Shown here in pieces: positions 18,161 through 27,506 of a stretch of 64,000 bases of DNA (the first letter of the stretch is position 1; the number at the start of each line of letters is the position of its first letter). The position numbers and the translations under genes were made by a program. Source of the DNA: Maribacter flavus (lineage in GTDB: Bacteria > Bacteroidota > Bacteroidia > Flavobacteriales > Flavobacteriaceae); the NCBI RefSeq assembly GCF_008386635.1, contig NZ_VUOE01000001.1:744001-808000 (forward strand), given 5' to 3'. The notes beneath the pieces are model-generated. The model saw only the letters and a list, made by a program, of their open reading frames with translations, did not search any database and was not told the DNA's origin.

Positions 18161-19201
18161 CTAATCCAATATTCCTAAACTTACCAAGGTCTCCCCTTTA
18201 TTTATAGGGGGCGTTCCGACTATATACAAAACAATACCTGAATCATCGGCGATAATTTCCTCTAACTTTTCACCAAAGAAATTGGTAATATATCCTACTT
18301 TTTCTCCTTTTGCTATGCGGTCGCCGGCTTTTTTGTCGCTATAAAAGATTCCATCATGGTCACTTGTAATAGTAGCTCGTTTGGAGATAATTGTCGGTTT
18401 TTTTTTGATTACTTTTTTCTCGGGCAACATCTTTAAATGAGCCATTAATGAATAGAGAGCCGAAACAATCCTATCCCTCTCATCAATGCCGGGAATTCCC
18501 AGACGACCGCATTCGATATCCACTGCAGGTATTTGTCTATGAAAGGCCTCTTGGGAGCAATAAAGACTCGGTTGCAGCACCCGCTCTTCCGAAACATTGA
18601 ACATAACCGTAAAATCAAAACCCATGGCCATTGCCATTTCACGCCCCATGTTCGAAGTTTCGGGAAAGGCCGGTGAATCATACCATGCGTTGTAGGGCAT
18701 CAAATCTTCCGGAGAATCACCACCATGGACGTCAACAAAAAAATCAGATTTGGAGATGACTTCTTCAGTAATGGTATATGCCATACGTTCCGTAATGGAT
18801 CCAGTGGGGCTTCCAGGGAATACGCGATTGAGATTCTTATCGTCCAATGGGTTCAGATTCGGGCTCCGTCCAAAAAAACCTGGCACGTTCGCCGCCTGTA
18901 CCAAAATCACAGTACCTTTCAAAGTACTGGGGTCAAGATTTTTATTGATTTGTTGCGCTGCCAAAATTGGAGGGTATTCATAACCATGTACTCCTGCGGT
19001 AACCCCTAGCACTGGTCCGGACTTTAATCCATGGATTACCGTTACCGGAATGAAGGTACTATCCCTGCCATCGGTAACGGGAATCCTAAAATGTTTCTTC
19101 GTACCAGGTGCTATCTTAGTTTTTTGAAATAAAAAACCCTCCTGTCCTCTAGTTGGTCCAACAGCTGTCAAAAGCAATAAGCAGATAGTGAATAAGCGCA
19201 T
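18161..19201 (-). CDS. Succinylglutamate desuccinylase/aspartoacylase-family (M14-like) protein, secreted
   Basis: About 346 aa from the ATG at 19201, which gives a clean signal peptide (MRLFTICLLLLTAVGPTRGQ); an upstream ATG at 19252 adds 17 charged residues and seems less likely. Zinc ligands typical of the family are visible: GVHGYE (H-x-x-E) and VDVHGGD, plus the conserved NLNRVFPG. The C-terminal part (about 260-346) resembles the beta-rich domain of these proteins. It would remove an acyl group from a small amide in the periplasm. It lies downstream of a TonB-dependent receptor on the same strand, about 300 bp away. Confidence 0.82.
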   Translation of the reverse strand: MRLFTICLLLLTAVGPTRGQEGFLFQKTKIAPGTKKHFRIPVTDGRDSTFIPVTVIHGLKSGPVLGVTAGVHGYEYPPILAAQQINKNLDPSTLKGTVILVQAANVPGFFGRSPNLNPLDDKNLNRVFPGSPTGSITERMAYTITEEVISKSDFFVDVHGGDSPEDLMPYNAWYDSPAFPETSNMGREMAMAMGFDFTVMFNVSEERVLQPSLYCSQEAFHRQIPAVDIECGRLGIPGIDERDRIVSALYSLMAHLKMLPEKKVIKKKPTIISKRATITSDHDGIFYSDKKAGDRIAKGEKVGYITNFFGEKLEEIIADDSGIVLYIVGTPPINKGETLVSLGILD

Positions 19202-19505
19202 GTTTTTTTTACTAAAAATATCGTATTTTATATTGCTAATTATAGTCCTCAAAAATAAACTTTTTTCGTGATGCGCTTGTCCACATTTAGGAAACCTTCT
19301 AAAGCCATATTAAGGGGCAACGAGACAATATTTGGGCAATCCACCGACTACGCGACCATTGGCAACAATGTTGGACATCAAAACGTCCTTTTTTGACAGA
19401 AACGAAACTCAAAGGGCTGATAGCACTAAAATACCAGAAACAAATGCCTTGGTATTTAAAAGTCAAACAAAATTGGACTCGCCTGTCTTAGCAACAGGGT
19501 TTAGA

Positions 19506-21683
19506 TTACATGATAATCTTGAAGCCTCCATTGATCACAAAACCGTCTACGGGAGCATAGATATCCAAAAACTGGGGATTTCCTATATTGCCCGTAAAAA
19601 TTGTGCCGAATCTTGTCTGTCGGGTGTCCAAGAAGTTCTCAAAGTTAAGAAAAACAGAAAAATTTTCGCCTAGTTTCTTTTCGCTCATGAGTCCCATGAT
19701 CCAGTACGATTGCCCAATTTCCCCATTGCTCAATTTCTGTGGACTGTAATAATATGCCTCCAGACCAACCCATAGGTTTTCTTCCTTTTCATACATCAAA
19801 ACATTGTTCAGGCGATGTTTTGCTACCAAGGGAAAATCCATAACTATCCCATTTATTTTTTGTTTTACACTGGCATGCGTATATCCTGTAAACAGTTTAA
19901 AATCCCCGTATTTGGCCTTAAGATTGATTTCCGCTCCCCGGGTGTCCACGTAACCATCGGGCTGGTCAAAAACATAAAGCCCGTTCCCGTCCGCAACCAA
20001 AAGCAATGGGTCGCCAATTTTGGTATAAAAGAGTAGGGTATTGATTGACATGGTCATACCCGCCAATGGAACCCACTTGTAATTGATATCAAAATTTCCT
20101 CCCGAGGAGCGTTCCAAATCGGTTTCGTTCGTATTGATCGGCAACACATTTCTAAACTGCAACCGTTCGGCATCTTCAATGAATACCGTGGGGGTCTTGT
20201 ATCCCATCCCGCCACCAAGCCTAAAGGTCAATGAATTGGCCGGTTCATAGAGAACGGATAACCTGGGCAATGCCAAGGCACCGTAATCTGAATGAAAATC
20301 GACCCTAAGCCCGGTCTCGACGGATAGCTTGTCGTCTATGGGCCATACGTTCTGTGCGAACAATCCATAAATCTGATAGGATTGATCCAGGGCCAAACTT
20401 TGATCTTCTCGGGTATCATTGAAATACTCCGTCCAAAGATTGCTCCCAAAGACCCATTCCAGGCCCTCCTCGGAATCCGTTGAAAAATTAAGTTCACTGA
20501 ACGAAGATCTTTGATATCCCGAAAAAGTGAAATCAGGAATTTGAATGCTACGGTCGTAAAAACTGAAACTGTTCTTTACTTCGAACCGGTTTCTTTCATC
20601 AATGGAGTGGTTGAAGCTCAATTGGGTAGAGAATCGCTCGGTTTCATTGGATTCAAAGTATGGGTCCGCCACACTTTCCCCCTTTATAAAATCCAGATTT
20701 CCTCCAAGACGGTTTTCCCAGATGGCATTAAGGCCAAGCATCAATTCCGTATCTGTACCGAGATATGCATAAATTTTGGGATTTAATGTAAAGCGATCGA
20801 ACTCTGGAATGGCGGTCAGGCCAATATCGGAGGGATCGTATGGGGTACCAAGATTATAAGAAGCAAAAATCGTTGTTCCCACCTTATTGAATTTTTCAGA
20901 ATAGTATCCGCTCAAGTCTAAACCTAACGCGGAAGTCCCATTGGCCATAAAACTAAGTTCCGCTTCCTCACCCGGGGTCTTGGAGATAAGGTTTACCAAT
21001 CCGGCTATGGCGCCGCCGCCATACAATGTTGAACTGGAACCTTTAATGACCTCGACCTGCTTTAGGTCCAATGGGGCAATCTGCATAAGGCTCAATCCGC
21101 TGGCAAATCCCGAGTAAAGGGGGAGCCCATCCCTTAAAAGTTGGGTATATTTACCGTCAAGGCCTTGAATGCGTATACTGGAGTTATAACTTGTTGCCGA
21201 AGTCTGCTGGGTCCTGATACCGGTACTTTCGTTCAGCAGCATTCGAATGTCCCCTGGTTTCATGTTTCCCTTTTCGGAAAGTTCCTCTCCGGCAATCACT
21301 TCAACACGTGTGGGTATATCATCGATTGTACGGGTGCTTCTGGTGGATACCAATGTAATTTCCTCGATTTCCTCCGTTTGGGGTACTAGGTAAATGGTCT
21401 TACCCTGTATATCCGTATTAAGTGGGAAGGATAGATTTAGTTCTTTTCGTGCATAACCTAGGTAGCTCAATCTAAGAAGATAATTGCCATCGGGAATTTC
21501 TTCCATAGATATCTTACCGTTATAGTCGGATATAGCGCCTTTTTCAATGGATTTGATTTGGGCAGTGACGCCCAATAAAGGTTCTCCGGTGAGGGAGTCC
21601 TTTACCTTAAGTTCAAGTTTGTTCTGTGCAAACGTTGATACCATCCCGAAAAGGGAGAGTACCAAAAATAATCGTGGATTCAT
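19506..21683 (-). CDS. TonB-dependent receptor
   Basis: 725 aa. Signal peptide (about 1-19), a carboxypeptidase-regulatory-like domain (about 20-100: LKVKDSLTGEPLLGV), a plug domain (about 110-235: RIQGLDGKYTQLLRDGLPL, VEVIKGSSSTLYGGGAIAG) and a 22-strand barrel ending in IIM. The sequence is closest in feel to BtuB/ZnuD-type receptors for cobalamin or metals rather than SusC-type sugar receptors. The Cys-rich small protein gene lies 66 bp upstream on the same strand, which supports a metal substrate. Confidence 0.93.
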   Translation of the reverse strand: MNPRLFLVLSLFGMVSTFAQNKLELKVKDSLTGEPLLGVTAQIKSIEKGAISDYNGKISMEEIPDGNYLLRLSYLGYARKELNLSFPLNTDIQGKTIYLVPQTEEIEEITLVSTRSTRTIDDIPTRVEVIAGEELSEKGNMKPGDIRMLLNESTGIRTQQTSATSYNSSIRIQGLDGKYTQLLRDGLPLYSGFASGLSLMQIAPLDLKQVEVIKGSSSTLYGGGAIAGLVNLISKTPGEEAELSFMANGTSALGLDLSGYYSEKFNKVGTTIFASYNLGTPYDPSDIGLTAIPEFDRFTLNPKIYAYLGTDTELMLGLNAIWENRLGGNLDFIKGESVADPYFESNETERFSTQLSFNHSIDERNRFEVKNSFSFYDRSIQIPDFTFSGYQRSSFSELNFSTDSEEGLEWVFGSNLWTEYFNDTREDQSLALDQSYQIYGLFAQNVWPIDDKLSVETGLRVDFHSDYGALALPRLSVLYEPANSLTFRLGGGMGYKTPTVFIEDAERLQFRNVLPINTNETDLERSSGGNFDINYKWVPLAGMTMSINTLLFYTKIGDPLLLVADGNGLYVFDQPDGYVDTRGAEINLKAKYGDFKLFTGYTHASVKQKINGIVMDFPLVAKHRLNNVLMYEKEENLWVGLEAYYYSPQKLSNGEIGQSYWIMGLMSEKKLGENFSVFLNFENFLDTRQTRFGTIFTGNIGNPQFLDIYAPVDGFVINGGFKIIM

Positions 21684-21749
21684 TTTTTGGATTTTTTTGA
21701 AATATTTAAAAGGGATTTTGGTCGGGGGAGTTCGACCATGTAGTTTTAT

Positions 21750-22079
21750 TTATATTTCAAAATATCTCGGAGGCTTAAGGGCTATGAAAAGTGCTTCTTT
21801 GGGCTGAAATCGAAGATAAGGGACAAAACCCTTTTTCAGAACATGTTCAATAGGAACCAAAACAATCTCATTGAAAGTCAAGGTAAACCCTACGCAACGG
21901 CCACAATTATAGAATGGGGAGCAGGGGCCTTCACTTTCATGGGGTTCTTCGTTTTGGGAACTTTCCCCACTGTTATCCTCGATCGTTAATATTTCCGCAC
22001 ATGAGTCTTCATCCTGGCAACATGGGTATGAAGACAGGAAAACTGTAAACAACGACAAAATAACTGCAAGCATTTTCAT
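21750..22079 (-). CDS. Small secreted Cys-rich protein, DUF6660-like
   Basis: 109 aa. Signal peptide (MKMLAVILSLFTVFLSSYPCC), an acidic middle, then CSPFYNC-x-x-C and a tail with FQPKE and KPP. Its start (MKxLAxILS), CSPF and C-terminal PP match the protein at 47111 in the mobile element, so the two are relatives; I recall this family as DUF6660. It precedes a TonB-dependent receptor, and the relative precedes an RND pump. I infer a periplasmic metal-binding accessory. The -7 box at 22091-22084 is 4 nt before the start. Confidence 0.72.
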   Translation of the reverse strand: MKMLAVILSLFTVFLSSYPCCQDEDSCAEILTIEDNSGESSQNEEPHESEGPCSPFYNCGRCVGFTLTFNEIVLVPIEHVLKKGFVPYLRFQPKEALFIALKPPRYFEI

Positions 22080-22083
22080 AGTT

Positions 22084-22091
22084 CAAAAGTA
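22084..22091 (-). promoter_or_regulatory. -7 promoter box of the small Cys-rich gene
   Basis: Read on the minus strand this is TACTTTTG, a match to TAnnTTTG, 4 nt before the ATG at 22079. Confidence 0.5.
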
Positions 22092-22371
22092 AAGAATATC
22101 GATAAGTAAATTATGCCACGGGATAAGTCAAAATGAATGGTATCAATAGAACTACGTGTTATTTACCGAATTTTGCGAGTAGTCTATGTTGATTTTCAAG
22201 TGTTTAATTTTCAAATCCCTTTATTCTAATCCACCTTTGGCATTAAAATTTTGATGGTTTTTCGGCTTTTAATTAGAACTTTTACCAAATATAAAAATCT
22301 ACATATTGCGTAAAAGACCACTCTTTCATTAAAGTAATTGATATTTCTTTCTTAATAAGAAAAAAATGGAA
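22092..22371. other. Divergent intergenic region
   Basis: About 280 bp of A+T-rich DNA separating two divergent metal-related operons, with a -7 box at each end. I find no operator palindrome or gene in it. Confidence 0.4.
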
Positions 22372-22379
22372 TAGTTTTG
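22372..22379 (+). promoter_or_regulatory. -7 promoter box of the CELC gene, copy 2
   Basis: TAGTTTTG matches TAnnTTTG and lies 9 nt before the ATG at 22389. It makes the in-frame TTG at 22377 an impossible start, since that codon lies inside the box. Confidence 0.5.
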
Positions 22380-22388
22380 AAATCCATT

Positions 22389-22688
22389 ATGAAGTTTAGG
22401 AATAACATATTTTTAGTCATTTTTATTGCCTTTTTCCTTTCAACAAAGGTGACTAGTTTACACGTGTTGGAGCATAATGATGATACGTCTTCCAGTAAGT
22501 GTGAACTTTGTGTTATAACCACTGCAGTTGGTTTCACCCCTTTATTCCATGTTAGTTCAGGAGTAGTTTTCCCAAGCAATATTTTTGTAGAATATGCAAA
22601 AGAAGGTTTTACTGTTAATCCACTAGCGGCTTATAATAAGGGTTTTTCCCATCTTCATGTAACAAGGCCTCCACCCCACCGGTCTTAA
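22389..22688 (+). CDS. Small secreted/membrane His-Cys protein (CxxC, C-terminal PPP), copy 2
   Basis: About 99 aa from the ATG at 22389. A hydrophobic segment (FLVIFIAFFL) is followed by LHVLEH, then SSSKCELCV and RPPPH at the end. Order, spacing and end motif match the protein at 180, and both stand upstream of an ABC/DUF3526 operon. The gene before the ABC ATPase is 180 bp away. Function unknown; metal capture or sensing in the periplasm is inferred from the invariant His, Cys and location. Confidence 0.65.
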   Translation: MKFRNNIFLVIFIAFFLSTKVTSLHVLEHNDDTSSSKCELCVITTAVGFTPLFHVSSGVVFPSNIFVEYAKEGFTVNPLAAYNKGFSHLHVTRPPPHRS

Positions 22689-22868
22689 TTCATTTAGAAA
22701 TCTACATTTGCCGGAGAAGAATACATGTACCTTATTTAGGAGTTCGTATTCCCTCAATTCAAGTGTATCGTATAAATGAATACTTCTAGTACATCCTCCT
22801 GGTAAGGTTAAATGTACCTAAACAAAGCCTTAGAGAGGCTTTATAGCTATCAATTTAAATAATATCAC

Positions 22869-23558
22869 ATGCTAAAAGCAATAAATGTGACCAAATCCTA
22901 TAATGGAAAGGTCGCCTTAAAAGACGTATCCTTTGAAGTTGGCAAAGGGGAAATATTTTGTCTTCTAGGACAAAACGGTGCCGGTAAAACTACTACCATC
23001 AACATTTTTCTTGGTTTTATAAAAAAAGACGGAGGACAGGCCTTTGTTGGTGAAAAAGAAGTTGGTAAGGACAATACCAACGCACTTACTGCCTATATTC
23101 CGGAAACGGTACAACTCTATGGCAATCTGACCGGCATCGAAAACTTGGATTTTTTTAGTCGTTTGGCAGGTTTCAATTACACTACGGACGAATTAGAGGC
23201 AATTTTAACTAAAACCGATTTACAATCTGAAGACCATCATCAAAGGTTGTCTTCCTACTCCAAAGGGATGCGACAAAAAGTAGGCATAGCCGTAGCCCTA
23301 GCAAAAAATGCAGAAGTCATTTTTATGGACGAACCAACCTCTGGCCTTGATCCAAAGGCTACCTCAGAATTTACCAAAATCTGTAAGGAACTGGCGGCAA
23401 TGGGAAAGGTAATCTTTATGGCAACGCATGACATTTTTAACGCAGTGGAATTGGGGACAACCATAGGCATCATGAAAGAAGGTGTTTTGGCCCAGCAACT
23501 CAAGGCAGATGAAATCGATGCCGGTAAATTGAATCAATTATATCTTGAAACTATTTAA
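22869..23558 (+). CDS. ABC transporter ATP-binding protein, copy 2
   Basis: 229 aa with Walker A GQNGAGKTT (about 34-42), signature YSKGMRQKV and Walker B VIFMDEPTSGLDP. It aligns by eye along most of its length with the ATPase at 1706. The permeases it must serve start 2.5 kb downstream, separated by a TonB-dependent receptor gene that begins 15 bp after this stop codon. Confidence 0.93.
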   Translation: MLKAINVTKSYNGKVALKDVSFEVGKGEIFCLLGQNGAGKTTTINIFLGFIKKDGGQAFVGEKEVGKDNTNALTAYIPETVQLYGNLTGIENLDFFSRLAGFNYTTDELEAILTKTDLQSEDHHQRLSSYSKGMRQKVGIAVALAKNAEVIFMDEPTSGLDPKATSEFTKICKELAAMGKVIFMATHDIFNAVELGTTIGIMKEGVLAQQLKADEIDAGKLNQLYLETI

Positions 23559-23573
23559 CCACAACTAAATAAA

Positions 23574-26063
23574 ATGAAAAAATATTTATTATGTATAAGC
23601 TTGTTGATCACCGCGCTATCTTTTGGGCAAACCATAACAGGCAAAGTGGTGGATTCGCAGTCCAATCCTGTATTAGGGGCCACAGTATCATATTCAAGTA
23701 TAAATGGCAACAATGGTGGAGCAGTTACCGATGTGGATGGAAATTTCACATTGTCGCTCCCTCAGGAAGGTCAGTATAACCTGACCATTGCGTTCATTGG
23801 TTTTCGTTCCCTAAAATTGGACCGGGAATTCAATCAAAACCAATCCTACGATTTGGGTAGGCTTGAACTACAGGAGAGTGTTGAACAATTACAATCCGTT
23901 GAGGTTGTGGGCAGGGAAAGGCAAGACTACAATAGCGATTATTCCTTTTCTGCCACCAAAGTGGCCATTGCCAATAAAGAATTGCCACAGGCCATAACTA
24001 CGGTAACCAAGGAATTATTGGCGGACAGACAAGCCTTTCAATTAGTGGAAGCGGTAAAAACAGTGAGCAACGTTGCACCAACCGGACTATACAACCATTA
24101 TAATATTCGTGGTATTACCCAAGCAGATGATGGTCAAGTGTTGAACGGAATGCGAACAAGACAATATTATTTCCTTCAGCCCATTACCTCGCATTTGGAA
24201 AGGGTAGAAGTTATTAAAGGCCCCTCTTCAGTAACCTTTTCAAGTGCAGACCCTGGGGGTACGGTAAATATGGTGACCAAAAAACCCTTGCTCGAAAAAC
24301 GTAACGAAGTTTCCATAGCCACGGGAAGTTTTGGAACCTTGCGGGCAACTGCGGATTTTACAGGACCTTTAAATGACTCCAAGACATTATTATACCGCTT
24401 TAATGCCGCATTCCAAGAGGCGGACTCCTTTAGGGACGTTGTAAACAATAATGCTTTATTGATAGCTCCTTCCTTTAGTTACATCCCAAATGAATACACC
24501 TCCTTGAATGTGGAAATGATTTATAATGATGCCAAGGGTAACCTGGATAGGGGCCAGCCTATTTTTGGTGCCATCAATGGGGAATTTGATATAAATAGCA
24601 CTCCAATTACCAGAAATGTAGGTGCTTCAAACGACCATTACAAGAACAAGGAGTTTATTTTCATGACCAATTTCAGTAAAAAATTTACCAAAAACTTTGG
24701 CTTTAACGCGCAATACATGAAGCAGACATGGGACGAGGATTTGGCCGAACACAGAGTTGACGGTACTGCTGTAGACATCGATGGAAACGTGATTCCCACC
24801 TTGGCCAGAATGCGTTATGATAGTAGACAACAATACTGGGAAACCGATAATTTCAGCGGATTTTTTAATTACGACATTAAAACCGAAAAGATTACCAATA
24901 AAATTTTAGTAGGTTATGATGCCACCCGTTGGGAACGTAAAAATGGTGCTGGTTTTCTTCGTGCCAGAAGATATTTGACAGTGGGTGGAGGACAGGCCAA
25001 TTATGACCCTAGTAATCCGGATAACTTTCAACAAATGACGGTTGATGGTGTTACCATGCCGGTTCCCGCAGTTCCTCACTTTAATTTGGAAGACCCCTTT
25101 AATGGCGCTAGAAATACCAATGCCTATAACCTTTCGGAACTGACAATTCCTGCAAATCTTAACACTAGTGATGGTATTTATATTCAGAACCAGTTCAAAA
25201 TTGGAAAATTCTCCGCATTGTTAAACTTAAGGTATGAATGGTTTAATGATATATTTGATTATGAGGGAGATGAACAGGAATTTAAGGCAAATGCATTGGT
25301 TCCAAGAATAGGTTTGACATATGAGGTAACTGATAAAATAAGTGCCTATGCTACCTATTTGGAAGGTTTTCAGCCACATACCAATACAGTATCCTTATCA
25401 CCAACTGCGGAAGGATTCTTCTGGGCAGCGTCCCCTGGAAGGTTTGATCCCTTGGAAAGTAGTTTAAAAGAAGTTGGTTTTAAAGGGGAATTCTTGAACG
25501 GAAAGGTATTTGCAAACCTGGCCGTTTTTGATATCAACCAAAAGAATATTTTACTTGGGGACACCTACGATTTAGACAACTTGACTACAAGAGGTGAGCA
25601 ACGGAGTAGAGGTTTTGAGATGGATATTTCCGGTTATGTATCTCCCAACTTTCAATTGATAGCATCCTATGGTTATAACAATGCAGAAATTGTAGAGGAT
25701 GCCATTGAAGAATTTATTGGTGAACGTATTGGGGGTGCCCCAAGGCACAATGCGAACTTTTGGGGACGTTACGATTTCACAAATGAAACCTTAAAAGGAA
25801 TCGGACTTGGTTTGGGCGCACAGTATATGGATGAAAGGTTTACGTGGTATAATCCCACATATGCAACGGACAGGGTATTATTGCCAGACTACACCGTATT
25901 TGATGCCGCCATTTACTATAGACCAAATAACACGGGAATGCAGTTGACATTAAAAATTAACAATTTGTTCGATGTAACATATTGGTTGGGAGGATTGAAT
26001 CCGGCCAGATTAGGACCTGGTGCTCCACGTAACATGCTTTTAAATGCTACTTATAAATTTTAG
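23574..26063 (+). CDS. TonB-dependent siderophore/metallophore-type receptor
   Basis: 829 aa. Signal peptide (about 1-18, ending SFGQ), carboxypeptidase-regulatory-like domain (about 19-105: ITGKVVDSQSNPVLGATVSY), plug domain (about 130-270: YNIRGITQADDGQVLNGMRT, VEVIKGPSSVTFSSADPGGTVN) and a barrel ending YKF. The plug sequence is of the FhuA/FpvA-like siderophore class. It lies inside an ABC operon, 15 bp after the ATPase and 3 bp before the first permease, so co-expression is very likely. A ferric or other metal chelate is the probable substrate. Confidence 0.93.
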   Translation: MKKYLLCISLLITALSFGQTITGKVVDSQSNPVLGATVSYSSINGNNGGAVTDVDGNFTLSLPQEGQYNLTIAFIGFRSLKLDREFNQNQSYDLGRLELQESVEQLQSVEVVGRERQDYNSDYSFSATKVAIANKELPQAITTVTKELLADRQAFQLVEAVKTVSNVAPTGLYNHYNIRGITQADDGQVLNGMRTRQYYFLQPITSHLERVEVIKGPSSVTFSSADPGGTVNMVTKKPLLEKRNEVSIATGSFGTLRATADFTGPLNDSKTLLYRFNAAFQEADSFRDVVNNNALLIAPSFSYIPNEYTSLNVEMIYNDAKGNLDRGQPIFGAINGEFDINSTPITRNVGASNDHYKNKEFIFMTNFSKKFTKNFGFNAQYMKQTWDEDLAEHRVDGTAVDIDGNVIPTLARMRYDSRQQYWETDNFSGFFNYDIKTEKITNKILVGYDATRWERKNGAGFLRARRYLTVGGGQANYDPSNPDNFQQMTVDGVTMPVPAVPHFNLEDPFNGARNTNAYNLSELTIPANLNTSDGIYIQNQFKIGKFSALLNLRYEWFNDIFDYEGDEQEFKANALVPRIGLTYEVTDKISAYATYLEGFQPHTNTVSLSPTAEGFFWAASPGRFDPLESSLKEVGFKGEFLNGKVFANLAVFDINQKNILLGDTYDLDNLTTRGEQRSRGFEMDISGYVSPNFQLIASYGYNNAEIVEDAIEEFIGERIGGAPRHNANFWGRYDFTNETLKGIGLGLGAQYMDERFTWYNPTYATDRVLLPDYTVFDAAIYYRPNNTGMQLTLKINNLFDVTYWLGGLNPARLGPGAPRNMLLNATYKF

Positions 26064-26066
26064 AAA

Positions 26067-27506
26067 ATGCGTAAAAATGTTATTGTTTTATTGGCAAAGC
26101 AATTTTGGAAAGATGCCTTTAGGTCCAGGGTGATGGCCATTGCTTTGGGCCTAATGGTAGTACTATTAGTATTTTCGACCTATACGGGTTATGAAAATTA
26201 TCATGAACAAAATGTTACAAGAAATGTAATACAAGATGAGGTTCAAGAGAGTTGGGAAAGTAATCCTGATAAACATCCCCATCGAATGGCCCATTATGGT
26301 TCTTTTGCCCTGAGAGTGAAACACGTTTTGAGTGTTTTTGATATGGGTATGGAGAATTTTGTGGGAAACGCGGTATTTCTTGAAGCCCATAAACAGAATA
26401 CCGTTAATTTTTCCGAAGCTAGCATGTCAACTGGATTGCTACGTTTTGGCGAAGTGAGTTTGGCGATGTTGCTTAAAATTATTGTCCCATTACTTATTTT
26501 CTATTTGGGCTTTGCTACCATCGCCAGGGAGCGGGAAAACGGAACCTTAAAACTTTTGATAGGACAAGGTATAAAACGTAAGGAAATTGTGTTTGGAAAG
26601 TGGTTGGGACTTTGGAGCTTATCCCTGTTGTTTCTTGGTTCGGTTTTTATGGTGGTCTTGTTCTTTGTTTTGACGGAAGACCATGATGTGTTTTTCGCCG
26701 ATAGCTTAGGCAGATATGGGGTATTGTTGATTTCATATTTGCTATTCTTTGGTGTTTTAAGTGCCATTACCCTATTGATTTCGGCATTTAGTGAAACAGC
26801 CAAAGGCGCCCTGGTAAAACTTTTGGGTATTTGGTTGTTGTTCGTAATTATCGTACCCAAATCGTTACAGGCAGTAGGCTATTATTTGTATCCCACTCCA
26901 TCCAAAATCGAAATGGAAACGGCCGTGGAACACGATTTAAAACAATTGGGGGATAGTCACAATCCCAATGATCCACACTTTAAGGCAATGAAAGACTCTG
27001 TTTTACTTGCCTACAATGTTTCGGACGTGAACGATTTGCCTTTCAACTATAGCGGATTTGTAATGTCCCAGGGCGAAAAATTGAGTTCACAGGTGTATTT
27101 AAGCCATCAAAATGATCTTTACAAAGTATACGGGCTGCAGAACAATTTGGAAAGGTTCTCCGCTTTTATAAATCCGTATTCTGCCATTAAAAATCTTTCC
27201 ATGGCATTTTCAGGAACCGATTTTGAATCTTTCCTTCATTTTAAGGACAAGGCAGAAACTTACCGATATCATTTAGCACAGGAAATGAACCGCTTGCAAA
27301 TGGAATTAATTCCGAATAGCGGCCAAGAAGGTCCTAACCAGATTTCTAGCGATTATTGGAAAAAGTTTCCCCCTTTCAAATATTCATTTTTAAATATATC
27401 CCAAGTGTTTCGCAACGAATGGGTTTCCATAGCTGCTCTTTTATCATGGAGTATACTATCGGTTATGGGGTTATTAAGATTATCAATCAATCTAAAGGCA
27501 TTGTAG
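26067..27506 (+). CDS. ABC-2 type permease, DUF3526-like, copy 2
   Basis: 479 aa with the plan of the permease at 2419: an N-terminal TM (about 25-42), an extracytoplasmic loop with HPHRMAHYGSFAL and FLEAHKQNTVNF, five TM helices (about 135-275) and a C-terminal TM. RERENGTLKLL follows TM2. It is 3 bp downstream of the TonB-dependent receptor and its stop is directly followed by the second permease start. Substrate unknown. Confidence 0.88.
   Translation: MRKNVIVLLAKQFWKDAFRSRVMAIALGLMVVLLVFSTYTGYENYHEQNVTRNVIQDEVQESWESNPDKHPHRMAHYGSFALRVKHVLSVFDMGMENFVGNAVFLEAHKQNTVNFSEASMSTGLLRFGEVSLAMLLKIIVPLLIFYLGFATIARERENGTLKLLIGQGIKRKEIVFGKWLGLWSLSLLFLGSVFMVVLFFVLTEDHDVFFADSLGRYGVLLISYLLFFGVLSAITLLISAFSETAKGALVKLLGIWLLFVIIVPKSLQAVGYYLYPTPSKIEMETAVEHDLKQLGDSHNPNDPHFKAMKDSVLLAYNVSDVNDLPFNYSGFVMSQGEKLSSQVYLSHQNDLYKVYGLQNNLERFSAFINPYSAIKNLSMAFSGTDFESFLHFKDKAETYRYHLAQEMNRLQMELIPNSGQEGPNQISSDYWKKFPPFKYSFLNISQVFRNEWVSIAALLSWSILSVMGLLRLSINLKAL

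Noticed and set aside
19332..19673. 113-codon plus-strand frame
   Set aside because: Half of it overlaps the 3' end of the TonB-dependent receptor on the other strand, and the product has no recognisable features.
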